From contig WTXG01000021.1 in the NCBI GenBank assembly GCA_022496185.1, forward strand, positions 124,001-188,000: DNA of 64,000 nucleotides. The letters run 5' to 3'. Both the position numbers and the translations under genes were made by a program. Below the pieces are notes generated by a model. That model saw only the letters and a list, made by a program, of their open reading frames with translations. It searched no databases and was not told the DNA's origin. This document shows, piece after piece, positions 47,587 to 58,116 of the stretch; the first letter of the stretch is position 1; every line of letters begins with the position of its first letter. Source of the stretch: Multifurca ochricompacta. Lineage: Eukaryota > Basidiomycota > Agaricomycetes > Russulales > Russulaceae.

Positions 47587-48500
47587 CTATAATGTTATCG
47601 CCATATTTATTGTTGCCTTCTTATTATCAAAGAACACAGTTGCCCCTTTTTCTACTAGGGCACTGGCGGAGAGTATTTTATGTCCTCCAGGCAAGTGAAG
47701 CACATTACTTAGTTCCAAGTCAAAACCTTGATCAGTCCTGATGACCACAGTGCCAACTCCATTTGTTTTGACTATAGAGTTGTCACCCAGTGATACTTCA
47801 TGGGTGTGATCGACTTCATATGTATCGAAGTCTTCAAGGTTGGGACTGAAATGAGCTGTTGCTCCACTATCAAGCATCCAATAATCTGAGTTGATATCCA
47901 GATTATAGGTGTGAACATAAAGGCGAATGCGAGGTGCTTCATGCACCTCCTCTATTTTGCCACTCCCATTAACTACGGTGGCTATAGTATTTACATGCTG
48001 GGCCTCAGCCCTCTTCTTGTTCCCTGCCTTGCCCTTTTGGCATTCTCCAGGTCCTTCTTCTTCTTTGCGCAAGCATTGGACTTGTGTCCAGGCTTTTGGC
48101 AATAGAAGCAGACCACCCCTTGTGAACCAGGGGCAGCAGCGGGAAGTGGTGATAAATTTGTAGGTTTTTTAGTTTTGACAGGTGCAGCCTTAGATAGGAC
48201 TGCACTACCACTTCCCGAGGGACCCGCCAGACGACTCTCCTCATTCAGGAACCTCTGCACAAGGTCCTGAGGAGAAAGACGCTCTGGATCGCCAGAGGCC
48301 AGTATGGAACCGGCAATGGTACTGTAGGAGTCTGGGAGAGCTTTTAGCAAAATGAAGCTCATCTGGAGGTCATTGACCTCCATCCCATTCTCCCTAAGGG
48401 TACTCCTGGCATCCAGAACCTTTTGTAATTGGGTTCTGAATGTCTGTCCTTCATCAAGATGGAAGGACACCAGGGCAAGCCACAAATTATATGTGGCCAT
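47587..48500 (-). CDS. Copia B gag C-terminus and protease
   Basis: Gag continues from the far side of the gypsy insertion: 48500-47991 gives ATYNLWLALVSFHLDEGQTF, a UBN2/gag-type helical region and the CCHC knuckle CFYCQKPGHKSNAC. The protease lies in the next frame (48102-47587) with DYWMLDSGATAHFS. The change of frame near 48020 is probably one of the one-base deficits; copia elements normally use a single gag-pol frame. Confidence 0.85.
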
Positions 48501-48501
48501 G

Positions 48502-49089
48502 TGTTACGAACCCCGTCTTCGCCCGTATTCTTTTACTTGCCCAACGACAATCCCTCTCTACCGCCTACACTCCACTATCAGATCACGTCTCCATCGTGGG
48601 ATCCGTCACGTGCCCTCCTCCCATCCCCGTGACCTCTTTTGTACTTGTTGACCCATTGTTTGCCTATGATTGACTCTTATCTCGCTATCTCTTATCCCTT
48701 ATCTTTACGACCGGACACTTACTTAATTCCCTATCAGAAGCCAGGCTTTACGCCCTCCACTTTCGTATATTCGGGCCCATATGACTTGGTGTTATCTTAT
48801 CTATAGACGCCCATGCGATTACGTATATAAGTCCACTGTAACTACAATGTAGACCTCAGACTCGACTTATTGAATACATCGGTGTTTGTCTTCCGGACTT
48901 CCCCTTGGAACCTCTAGCTCCATTGTCTCAGTGCTTTTGGCACTTTCCGCTCAACATCGTCACTAGGGAGCAGCCCCTTTGACTTTGACTTTATCATTCG
49001 AACTCCAAGAGGTCCTATTGACCTCTTATCTGATTATCGTATGAAGCTGTCGCACAAGTCGTGCGGAACGTCTCACACCGGACGTAACA
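48502..49089 (+). repeat. 5' LTR of the gypsy element, with promoter
   Basis: Starts TGTTACG, ends GTAACA. The TATA box TATATAA lies at 48824-48830. The predicted transcript start, about 34 nt downstream at 48858, begins AGACTCGACTT. Compared with the 3' LTR there are 7 differences, all transitions, 6 of them at CpG. Confidence 0.9.
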
Positions 49090-49091
49090 TC

Positions 49092-49102
49092 AAGTCGAGT
49101 CT
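49092..49102 (+). other. Gypsy primer-binding site, self-priming type
   Basis: Two bases after the LTR lies AAGTCGAGTCT, the exact 11-nt complement of 48858-48868 (AGACTCGACTT), the predicted 5' end of the transcript. This is the arrangement known from Tf1 of fission yeast, where the first 11 nt of the mRNA fold back as primer. No tRNA 3' end matches this site by recall. Confidence 0.75.
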
Positions 49103-49108
49103 CTCACA

Positions 49109-50604
49109 GTGGCTTCCAGCCGCAGTCAGACCCTCTTCCGGGAAGAACTTATCGAACGCAGGGACGAGCATAATCTTTCACAGCAAGTACTTGGCTCTGC
49201 CACCTGGAAAGACTTTGAGTCCGAGTTTGGATACTACGTCTATCACGACGGAAGATACCAACCGGTAGAATACGACGACGAAAAGAGAGTTTGGTATCGC
49301 ATCCGATACTCGGACAGCCGACACTCTTGGGTCACTACAGGACCTGCCCCACCCGAATTTGGACTAGGCCCGTGGAGAGAAAATCCCCCGGCCATCGTCA
49401 TGGACTCCGAACCAGAGGAGTACGTAGAAGAACATAGCGAAGAAGCACTGGTATTAGCGTCGTCTACAGCCCCAGTTGCGCCCGAAGTTGTCATGTTCAG
49501 AGCCCCTGCTTTGACAACTCCCCAGATCTCTATACAATCCACCAACACCATCACCCCGAACATGTCCACCATCGCCGCCCAACTTCCAGACCCCGCCCCA
49601 CCAGCCCCTGTGGCACCACCACCAAACATCCCCCCCCCTCCGGACGTCTGTCCGGAGTGTTGCCCCAAACGTTCACTGGGGACCATTCACAAAGCAAGAA
49701 GTTCATGTTGGAGTTCACGACATTCAAGAACTTCAACCACGATGTCCCACAGATTGTCAACCCATTCCAACGTGCCAATCTGTTTCTTTCCCTAATTCGA
49801 GGGGATGCAGTGGATGACTGGACTATGGAACAGTTGGAGTGGCTGAATGAGCAGGTTGAGAGTGGGCGACGAACCACAAGCGAAGGTCTTTGGGAGACCA
49901 TAGCAGAAAGGTTCAAGGACGCCTTCACAGACGGCAGGCCAAGCAGAAAGCAGCCCGGGAACTAAAGTCCCTTAGAATGGAGAAGGAGAACTTGACGCAT
50001 ACGTCGCCAAGTTCAGAAGCCTAGCCAACAGAGCCGGCTACGATACCGACGAAGAGGCAACATTAGACCTCTTTTCGCAAGGTTTGCCCAACCCCCTAGT
50101 CAAAAACATTATTCAATTCCATCATCCTCACGACTGGGACACTTGGGTTGATGCTGCTCGGAGGCAGCAACAAGACTATCTCGACTTCCAGACAAGGTTT
50201 GGAGTCGACACCAAGAAAGGCAAAACCCGAGATCAGTGGAAGGCAGCATTCGGAGTAAAGCCTGCCCCGCATGGCCAGAGAGATCCAAATGCTATGGACA
50301 CCTCTGCAGATCGGGCCAGCTCGGGCAGCACTTACGGAAGACGAAGGCAGACGCTGATGAAAGAAGGGCGCTGCTTCCGTTGCAGAGCACTGGGACACAT
50401 GTCCCGGAACTGTCCAAAGAAGGAGGCACGAGTCGCCGCTGCCACCATAAGCCAGAACACCCCGTCCAAAACAACCCCCCTTCTGTGGATAAGCGGTCGA
50501 AAGAAGAGAAGGCTCAGGATATATGGGCCAACATGATGAAGGAGAGTGAGGAAGTGCGCGCCATACTGGTAGAAAAGGCGTTTGCGAAAAAGGATTTTTG
50601 TTAG
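49109..50604 (+). pseudogene. Gypsy gag
   Basis: N-terminal part 49109-49670 (MASSRSQTLFREELIERRDE, then a WYRIRYSDSRHSW segment and a Pro/Ala-rich linker). A frame change near 49660 leads to the retrotransposon-gag core (FTGDHSQSKKFMLEF, FQRANLFLSLIRGDAV, DLFSQGLPNPLV). The nucleocapsid knuckle is CFRCRALGHMSRNC (50374-50415). At least three one-base deficits (about 49660, 49950, 50490) break the frame. Confidence 0.85.
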
Positions 50605-53600
50605 GCTCAAACCCATCGGCCTGGGCACGAGCACTCCATGTTACCTCTGTGTATGCTAGTCGATTCAAATCATTGAAAATACCAGTCCATTTTGAAACTA
50701 CACAGAGGACGGCCGATCGAGATATTTTAGTGGACTCTGGAGCCACGGACAATTTTATTCACCCACGACTAGTTAAAACCATGGGTTTGGGACAGCTGGC
50801 ACTTCCCCAGGAAAAGAATATCTGGAATATTGACGGAACAGCCAATCGCGCTGGCAAAATCACTCACTATACGGATCTAAAGGTCCAGGTTGGAGAGGCT
50901 ACAAAAAACATTCGTTTCCTAATTACGGACCTAGGAGACGAAGATCTTATCCTAGGATACCCGTGGCTTGCCGCGTTCGAACCCAAGATCAACTGGGTGG
51001 ATGCGACAATGGATAAAGAATCATATCCTACTATCATTACGTCAATAGGGTATGATTATGCAATCCGGCATCCAGTAATATGGGTCGCGCATACAGAAGA
51101 AGACCCGGCTACTGCTACGTCACCAAAGCATCAGAACTGGCCCAGAAGGCGGTACAAGGACAGAATGAGAAGACCTACCATGAGATAGTGCCAGATGTTT
51201 ATCAGCGGCATTGGAAGGTATTCTCCGAGGAAGAGTCACATCGCTTTCCTCCAGAGCGGCCATGGGATCATGCCATTGACCTTCTCCCTGACACACCGGC
51301 TGCCATAGACTGTAAAATCTACCCTCTGTCCCAGTCCGAACAAGCCGCACTTACGGAATTCCTGGAAGAACATCTAGCCAAAGGATACATTCGCCCATCC
51401 AAGTCGCAGTATGCGTCGCCCTTCTTCTTCATCAAAAAGAAGGATGGCAAACTGCGACCTGTCCAGGACTACCGCAGGATCAATGCGTACACTGTAAAGA
51501 ATGCCTACCCCCTGCCACTGATCTCTGAACTCATTGACACCATGAGGGACAAGTCCCTCTTCTCAAAAATGGATGTACGATGGGGCTACAACAATGTCAG
51601 GATCAAAGAAGGCGACCAATGTAAAGCGGCGTTCAAGACAAATCAAGGGTTGTTCGAGCCGAACGTCATGTTCTTCGGCCTTACGAATTCACCAGCAACA
51701 TTTCAGTCCATGATGAACCACATATTCCGCGACCTTATTCTTACTGGAGAGTCGTGGTCTATATGGATGATATCCTCGTAGCCACCTCAAATGACCTAAA
51801 CCATCACCGACAACGAGTGCACCAGGTGCTAGACATACTACATGAACATGACTTATACCTTAAACCCGCCAAGTGCTCCTTTGAGCAACGGAGCGTCGAA
51901 TACCTGGGAGTCATTCTAGAGGGGGGACAAGTACGCATGGATCCCATCAAAGTGCAAGGAATTCGAGAATGGCCTGTACCGACCTGTGTCAAAGATGTCC
52001 GATCATTCATTGGCTTCTGTAACTTCTACCGACGCTTTGTCAAGGGATTTTCCGGCATTGCACGACCACTGAATGATCTCTTAAAGAAGGACGTACCATG
52101 GCATTGGGAGGCCGCACAGCAACGGGCATTTGAGCAGATTAGAGATATTGTCGGCTCAGAGCCAGTACTCATTCAACCCGACCTGAGCCGCCCCTTTGAA
52201 CTGGAAGTAGACACCTCTCACTTCGCAAATGGAGCAGTACTATACCAAAGAGATACCACACAGACACTTCACCCAGTGGCATATTACTCTGAGACTTTTT
52301 CGCCGGCAGAACGAAATTATGATATCTGGGATAGAGAGCTCCTGGCCATTGTCAAGGCTTTGCGACACTGGCGACCTTACCTAGCAGGAACTCCCCATCA
52401 AACTATCATCTACACCGATCATTCCAACTTGCTGTATTGGAAGGAACCCCATAAAATCAGCCGACGCGTAGCGCGAGAAGTTTTGGAACTCGAAGAGTAT
52501 AATTTCACCCTGAAACACATCGCAGGAAGTCAAAATGCGAGAGCCGATGCATTGTCACGAAGACCGGATATGCATACTGGAGAGGATGACAATAATGACG
52601 TTACTGTTCTTCCTGAGGAAGTGTTTGCGAAGACCGCCGTAGTCAGCCTCCATGACATGGACCTGTGGGCACAAGTGTCACAGAACATGAACCAGGAATT
52701 ATGCTGCTCATGGGCTGATGCGCACAATTTGAAGGAGATACAGGGCCTTTGGTGGAAAGATGGGGATCGACTCGTTGTCACCGGTGGTGACAACATTAAG
52801 AGGGGGGTGATCCATTTTCACCACGACCTTCCCTCCGCTGGCCATCCGGGCATCGCCAACACCTACGCCCTGGCCAAGAGAGACTATTGGTGGCCCAATA
52901 TGAAAAAGGACATCGAAAGCTACATACAAGGATGCGCATCCTGTCAAGCAAACAAGGTGAACACGCACCCGAAAGTCCCACCAATGTTCCCTATCACTCC
53001 TACTGCATCGACCCCCTTCCAGACCATCGCCATGGACTTCATTGTCAAGCTGCCCAAATCACAAGGATTCGATACCATCCTTACAATCACAGACCATGAC
53101 TGCTCCAAAGCGGCCCTCTTCATCCCCTGTAACGAAACTATCACAGCCGAAGGAGTGGCGAAATTATACCTGAACCATGTATACCGTCACTACGGACTCC
53201 CTAAGAAGATCATCTCTGACCGAGATACCTGCTTTACATCGACATTCGCGAGAGCCCTATGCAAGACACTAGACATCACACAGAACATCTCGACAGCATA
53301 CCATCCACAAACAGACGGACAGTCCGAGCGGACGAACCAATGGCTAGAACAGTATCTCCGGTTTTGGTGCAACAGCAGGCAGGACGACTGGGCGGAATGG
53401 CTGTCAACGGCAGAATTCGCTCATAACTCGTGGCCCAATGGAACGACAAAATCCACCCCTTTCTCCCTTATCATGGGCTGGACCCCACGCACCACATGGA
53501 CAGATAAGCCCACCAGTGTCCCATCAGTAACCGAACGGATAGGCCAATGGGAAGAGCTGTGGCAATCAGCCAATGAAAATCTGGTAAAGGCGCAACAGCT

Positions 53601-54022
53601 TCAGGCAGCACAGCCAAGCACATACATCACACCCCTCAGCCAAACTAGCGCCCCGACGTCACGGACCCTTCCAGATCATGAGGAAGCTGTCAGATGTATC
53701 TTACGAATTGCAATTGCCGCCGAAATGGAAGATTCATCCAGTCTTCCATGCCAAGCTTCTGACCCCCTATAAGGAAACCTCCATTCATGGAGAGAACTTC
53801 CCGAGACCCCCGCCTGACCTTATCGATGGTGAAGAAGAATGGGAAGTGGAGCGCATTCTAGACTCCAAGCGACAAGGCCGAGGGCGCAAACTGTATTACC
53901 TGATCAAGTGGAGAGGTTTCCCAGACCCTGACAGCTCGTGGGAACCAGCCGGGAGTATCTCTGCCCCGGACCTGATTACGGAGTTCCATTTACGACATCC
54001 CCAGGCGCCCAAAAACAATTAA
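50598..54022 (+). pseudogene. Gypsy pol: protease, RT, RNase H, integrase, chromodomain
   Basis: Protease DILVDSGATDNFI (about 50730). RT from about 51180: [25 protein letters not shown], the catalytic VVYMDDIL (51752-51778, broken by a missing base after GAG at 51749-51751), then FIGFCNFYRRF. RNase H: FELEVDTSHFANGAVL, WDRELLAIVKAL, YTDHSNL. Integrase: H-x-H zinc site with CASCQANK, MDFIVKLPKS, DRDTCFTS, TDGQSERTNQWLEQYLR. The C-terminal chromodomain (53838-54000) reads EVERILDSKRQGRGRKLYYL then IKWRGFPDPDSSWEP, with the aromatic cage residues present. Three frame shifts (about 51150, 51750, 53690) prevent a single product. Confidence 0.92.
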
Positions 54023-54057
54023 AAGAGAAAGACAGACTCCCAGATGTTCCCCAGTAC

Positions 54058-55295
54058 ATGCTCCCCCAGCAACGTCCTACCACTATACAATCAATCATGT
54101 CCTTCATCGCTGCCAATGCTGCCGTCGACGCCTTCACTGCTACTACCGCAATTGTCGAGAATTTCCCCTCCGCCCATCCCTCTACACGCCCCTCTTCACC
54201 TATTGACTACGAGGTCGCCGAAGCTCGAGTCAAAACCAGTCCCCCAACCCCAACGATGACTTCGAACACTGTGAGGAGCCACACCCAAATGACCTGGCAG
54301 GTATGGAATTGGATGATGAGGTCCCAGAATTCCCCTTCTTTCTTAACAACCCCAACTCTTCCACGTACTACCCATTGGAGATCACCATGGGCGACGGGAC
54401 CGTTGCCATCGCCAAATACATTTTCTACACCAACGGAGGGATGGACGTCGCTGGGTGCATGAAGAAGGACGGTCCAGTTTATGGAGCTCCAGTTTACCTG
54501 GAGGAAAGGTATACAGGTCGTCTGCATCACACGATGACCGATGAGCAGCTGGGGCACTTGGCCGCCGAAGATTCCCGGGCCTTTGCCATTGACGAGGTAT
54601 TGAGTGACATGTGACTTCCGCGCCTTAAAGCCGAGGTAATGAGGCTGCGGAAGAACCTGACTCTGTGCAACACACTCAATCGGCAGTATAAAGAACATGC
54701 CAAGATGATGGCTCGGCTGACCAACGGAATGTTCCAAATCGAGCAGGAGCTAGTGGAGATCCGAAAGAGGTTGGAAAAGGGGGACGCATATCAGACAATT
54801 GCTGAGAGGTACGCTGACACCTATGCTCGACCTCTCCCACCGCGGTCGCTAGGGGCTGCCCCGGTGTTGCTGCCAAACCGGTTCGAGATGCCGCGCATGC
54901 ATGAGAACCCTCGGGGGGAGACATGCTGGAGGTGCGACAGTAAGTACCACATTAGCTGGAACTGCCCTCTCAATCGCAAGTGGTGCCGGCACTGTCGCAG
55001 CAACCTGCATTGGAGCAGGTTTTGTATCTTCCGCCGAGTAGGGGTTGCGCCGACGATCAACAACCTGTCCGGATGGTGCGGCAAATGCCTGTGTCACAAT
55101 TCGGGACACCGGGAGTTGGACTGTCCCATTCACGACTTGTGCTGCCTCTGTGGGCAACGTGGCCCTTACGGGTTTCTCCGCACTCACCAATGTCCCCAAG
55201 ACGAAGACAAGGAGAACTACACGATGGACGATTGTAATGTAGCTGATGATTATCTGGAGCTGGTGCAGGATGATGACGGTACGAGTCGTTTCTAG
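54058..55295 (+). pseudogene. Gypsy extra ORF (ORF3): coiled coil plus tandem CCHC knuckles
   Basis: Lies after the chromodomain and before the 3' LTR, same sense as pol. It probably starts at ATG 54058 (MLPQQRPTTIQ), shifts one base in a C run near 54241-54245, and continues as PNPNDDFEHCEEPHPNDLAG, then MELDDEVPEFPFF. It stops at a TGA (54612-54614) that is a sense codon in the second copy, and resumes to 55295. The C-terminal half has a helical charged region and two exact C-x2-C-x4-H-x4-C knuckles (CWRCDSKYHISWNC, then CRHCRSNLHWSRFC), followed by two looser Cys/His clusters. It is not an envelope: no signal peptide or membrane span. Function unknown; a nucleic-acid-binding accessory protein is plausible. 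Confidence 0.75.
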
Positions 55296-55326
55296 CCGGG
55301 TCTGCTAGAACCAGAAGAGGGGGTGA

Positions 55327-55914
55327 TGTTACGAACCCTGTCTTCGCCCGTATTCTTTTACTTGCCCAACGACAATCCCTCTCTACCGCCTACACTCCAC
55401 TATCAGATCACGTCTCCATCGTGGGATCCGTCACGTGCCCTCCTCCCATCCCCGTGACCTCTTTTGTACTTGTTGACCCATTGTTTGCCTATGATTGACT
55501 CTTATCTCGCTATCTCTTATCCCTTATCTTTACGACCGGACACTTACTTAATTCCCTATCAGAAGCCAGGCTTTACGCCCTCCGCTTTCATATATTCGGG
55601 CCCATATGACTTGGTGTTATCTTATCTATAGACGCCCATGCGATTACGTATATAAGTCCACTGTAACTACAATGCAGACCTCAGACTCGACTTATTGAAT
55701 ACATCGGTGTTTGTCTTCCGGACTTCCCCTTGGAACCTCTAGCTCCATTGTCTCAGTGCTTTTGGCACTTTCCGCTCAACATCGTCACTAGGGAGCAGCC
55801 CCTTTGACTTTGACTTTATCATTCGAACTCCAAGAGGTCCTATTGACCTCTTATCTGATTATCATACGAAGCTGTCGCACAAGTCGTGCGGAATGTCTCA
55901 CACCGGACGTAACA
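55327..55914 (+). repeat. 3' LTR of the gypsy element
   Basis: 588 bp, same length as the 5' LTR. Preceded by the G-rich stretch AGAAGAGGGGGTGA (55313-55326), the polypurine tract. Followed by the target duplication CCATG. Confidence 0.93.
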
Positions 55915-55919
55915 CCATG

Positions 55920-56281
55920 CTACCTACAGAGCCATAAAGCCGCTCCAACTTATTATACTTCTCAAAAAGAGAAGGATAATCGGCATCGGAGGTTACTTGA
56001 CTGTAAACCTCCTGGGTTACATTGAGATAGAGTAGCCCAATTAACATTTCCTCTTCTCCCATCCATTCCCTAAGGATGGGGTCAACAACCTCCTTCTGCA
56101 TTTTTTCTTTCTCCTCTTTGTCCTCTGGGAGGAGGGGCATGTCAGGGTAGGCGGTAATGATGTGCCTCCTGAGCCCATTCATCCTCAAAAGGGCATTGAA
56201 ATTGGCAGACCAAACCTGCCAGTTGGAGCCATCAAGATGTTCCATCTTGGAGGAGGGAGGGAAGACAATTGAAGACGGCAT
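55920..56281 (-). CDS. Copia B gag N-terminus
   Basis: Starts MPSSIVFPPSSKMEHLDGSN at 56281 and carries the copia gag (UBN2/DUF4219-like) block NWQVWSANFNALLRMNGL and DADYPSLFEKYNKLERLYG. The last codon before the gypsy insertion (SVGSM) continues directly with ATYNLWLAL at 48496, so the gypsy element split an otherwise open gag. Confidence 0.88.
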
Positions 56282-57209
56282 TTTTGAGATGTTTGTAATA
56301 AAGTTCCTGGTTCCAAGGAGCAGTTAGAACCAGTGCCCAGGTCTCGCTTAAGAGTGCCACCCCATACTGTGGCGCTATGCTTCAGAACCTATGAAGGTCC
56401 TGCCTTTGTTGTGCGACTTTCTAGGTATAGTAAAGCTGTCTAGCGTAATCCTGCAACTGGACATAAGCTCTGGTAGACTAGCCAGAGTGTCTAGTGTAAT
56501 CAGGATTAGGAGTCATGTCATGGAGGAGCCAACCGCAAGTTCCATTAGAGACAAAGGGTGTATAGCCCTTCCTCTAATGCTGGTGGTGGAGTCCATGATT
56601 AAGCCCTAGATGATTGGGGCCATGACTAAGTAGATGACTAGTCTGTCTCTGGTAGGGCATGGTTACCCTACAAAGGCAACGGATACTTATGCCCAGAGAT
56701 GAAGACTATATCTACTATGTATAGACTATAGTAGTGCAGCCTACTTGTATCGAGCCCAAGCGTCATGGGAGTGACTACCCATGCCTTGTTCTAGACCCTA
56801 AACTCCACATGCGGGTTGCTAAACCCGGCTTACAGATAGAGCCAAGCATTGACTGGACTTAAAGCCACAAGCTTCTGGCTATAGGCCTACTAAGACTAAC
56901 TATGGGACGAAAACCCAGCTACAACTAAGAAATTACTAATACCTAGTGCGCACTCAAGGAGCTTAAGATGTTTCACCCGCTTAGGGTCCCTCATCATCTT
57001 TTGCAAGAACCCCGAAGGGCTAGCCAAACAGTTCAGGATGAGCAGTAAACTGCGTCATCCTGTGGGGTGTTAAGGTGCACAGACAGTAAGTAAAAAAGCT
57101 CACTGGAAGAAGCTGGTGGGAAAGACTTTGAAGCTTTTGTGAGCTAGTGTGCGAAGAGCGAGTTGGGCTGTAATGAACATAAAGGAATTACAGATCAGTA
57201 TGAGCGGCA
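56282..57209 (-). other. Copia B 5' leader
   Basis: About 930 bp between primer site and gag start, with no ORF of note. Leaders of this kind hold packaging and dimerisation structure in retroelements; repeated CTAGTGTAATCAGGATTAGG/CTAGCGTAATCCTGCAACTGG-like phrases occur at 56430-56512. Confidence 0.5.
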
Positions 57210-57221
57210 GGGCCCATAACC
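57210..57221 (-). other. Copia B primer-binding site (half-tRNA type)
   Basis: Directly adjacent to the 5' LTR, the minus strand reads GGTTATGGGCCC, the complement of GGGCCCATAACC. That 12-mer is the anticodon stem-loop (CAT anticodon) of eukaryotic initiator tRNA-Met, as in Drosophila copia, which is primed by a cleaved tRNA-iMet half. Confidence 0.75.
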
Positions 57222-57739
57222 TGTCAAACAATCATGCTGCTGGTTATACTGACTGCGGTTATAGCGGGTTAGGCTATATAAAACAGATAGTACTTCAGAG
57301 GTTAGAAGAACTCTCTATTAACTATACTACTGACCTATATAAAACAGATAGTCTACATAAGATGGTTAGTTAAAGGTAAAAGAACAGTATAGTAGAAAGG
57401 AACTTACACTTCAGAGGTTAGAAGAACTCTGAAGTGAAAGAGACGAAACAGACACCCTTATATACCCACAAGGGCCAGGGGAAATGGTCTGTGCGCACTG
57501 GGAGTAAGTCCACAAGTGCCGGACAATAAACAGAGAGGGATAAAGGCCATTGGCCAAAGAGATATCACATGCTTACTGCGCATTACTAAGTCCATCACTA
57601 ATCAGCTGAGTAAGAGGAGAAAGAAATGTAATAAAGATAACATAAAAAGTCCGATACTCCGAAATCTAATCTAATCTAATCTACAGCTGAAGCGAACCTT
57701 AGATGCCTGAAGCATCTCCAGACACGTCCTGTGTCAACA
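57222..57739 (-). repeat. 5' LTR of copia B
   Basis: 518 bp, identical by eye to 42588-43105. TATATAAG promoter on the minus strand near 57458-57465; the 10-bp perfect hairpin CACTTCAGAG/CTCTGAAGTG (57407-57416 and 57427-57436) lies just downstream in transcript sense. Right target duplication GCAGA at 57740-57744. Confidence 0.92.
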
Positions 57740-57790
57740 GCAGATGTATGGATACTATTCAGGACTTGTTTCCCTAGTACCCAATACAAT
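57740..57790 (-). mobile_element. Continuation stub of copia element A
   Basis: About 50 bp (TGTATGGATACT ... CTAGTACCCAATACAATTT) homologous to copia B at about 47518-47572, i.e. the piece of copia A displaced to the right of copia B. It ends abruptly at the palindrome that follows. Confidence 0.75.
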
Positions 57791-58116
57791 TTTTCAAGCC
57801 ATACCTGGCCCCTCCCATATCATACACTCCCATTCCATCATAAGTGCAATAGGCCACAAAACCATTCTAATGGCATTGCTACACAAAACATTTTATATAT
57901 CTTGCACCACTGATCCAATTGACATTATTATAGGCTCTAATTGAAGCTTAGATGCTACACTATCATCTATCAATTTCTACTAATTTTGGAAATTATTCTC
58001 ATTGTGTGGTAGGTCAATCTCTTCAGGATGGCCAAACATTGGAATGGTTTTGTGGGTTACTGTATGATGGAATGGGGGTGTATGATATGGGAGGGGCCAG
58101 GTATGGCTTGAAAATT
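57791..58116. repeat. Interrupted palindrome with Tc1-type MITE at its centre
   Basis: Arms 57791-57842 and 58063-58116 are reverse complements over about 50 nt with one mismatch; joined at TA they make a perfect dyad (CATTCCATCATATGATGG). Between them, at the TA, sits a 220-bp MITE (57843-58062) whose ends CAATAGGCCACAAAAC and, inverted, CAGTAACCCACAAAAC match the Tc1-like copies nearby. TA is duplicated on both sides. Confidence 0.8.

Larger units (their letters stand above)
48502..55914 (+). mobile_element. Complete Ty3/gypsy chromovirus inserted in copia B gag
   Basis: 7413-bp plus-strand element with 588-bp LTRs (48502-49089, 55327-55914) and 5-bp target duplication CCATG (48497-48501, 55915-55919). 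Removing it restores the copia gag frame exactly. Order: LTR, primer site, gag with CCHC, protease, RT, RNase H, integrase, chromodomain, an extra ORF, LTR. Several single-base frame shifts interrupt gag-pol. Confidence 0.95.
42588..57739 (-). mobile_element. Copia element B, complete but carrying two insertions
   Basis: Minus-strand Ty1/copia element with both LTRs (42588-43105 and 57222-57739, 518 bp each, identical by eye) and a 5-bp target duplication GCAGA (42583-42587 and 57740-57744) inside the integrase region of copia A. Gag, protease, integrase, RT and RNase H occur in copia order. It is interrupted by a Ty3/gypsy element (48502-55914) in gag and by a hAT-type element (44118-45283) in the RT/RNase H region. 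Without the insertions it would be about 6.5 kb. Confidence 0.93.
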
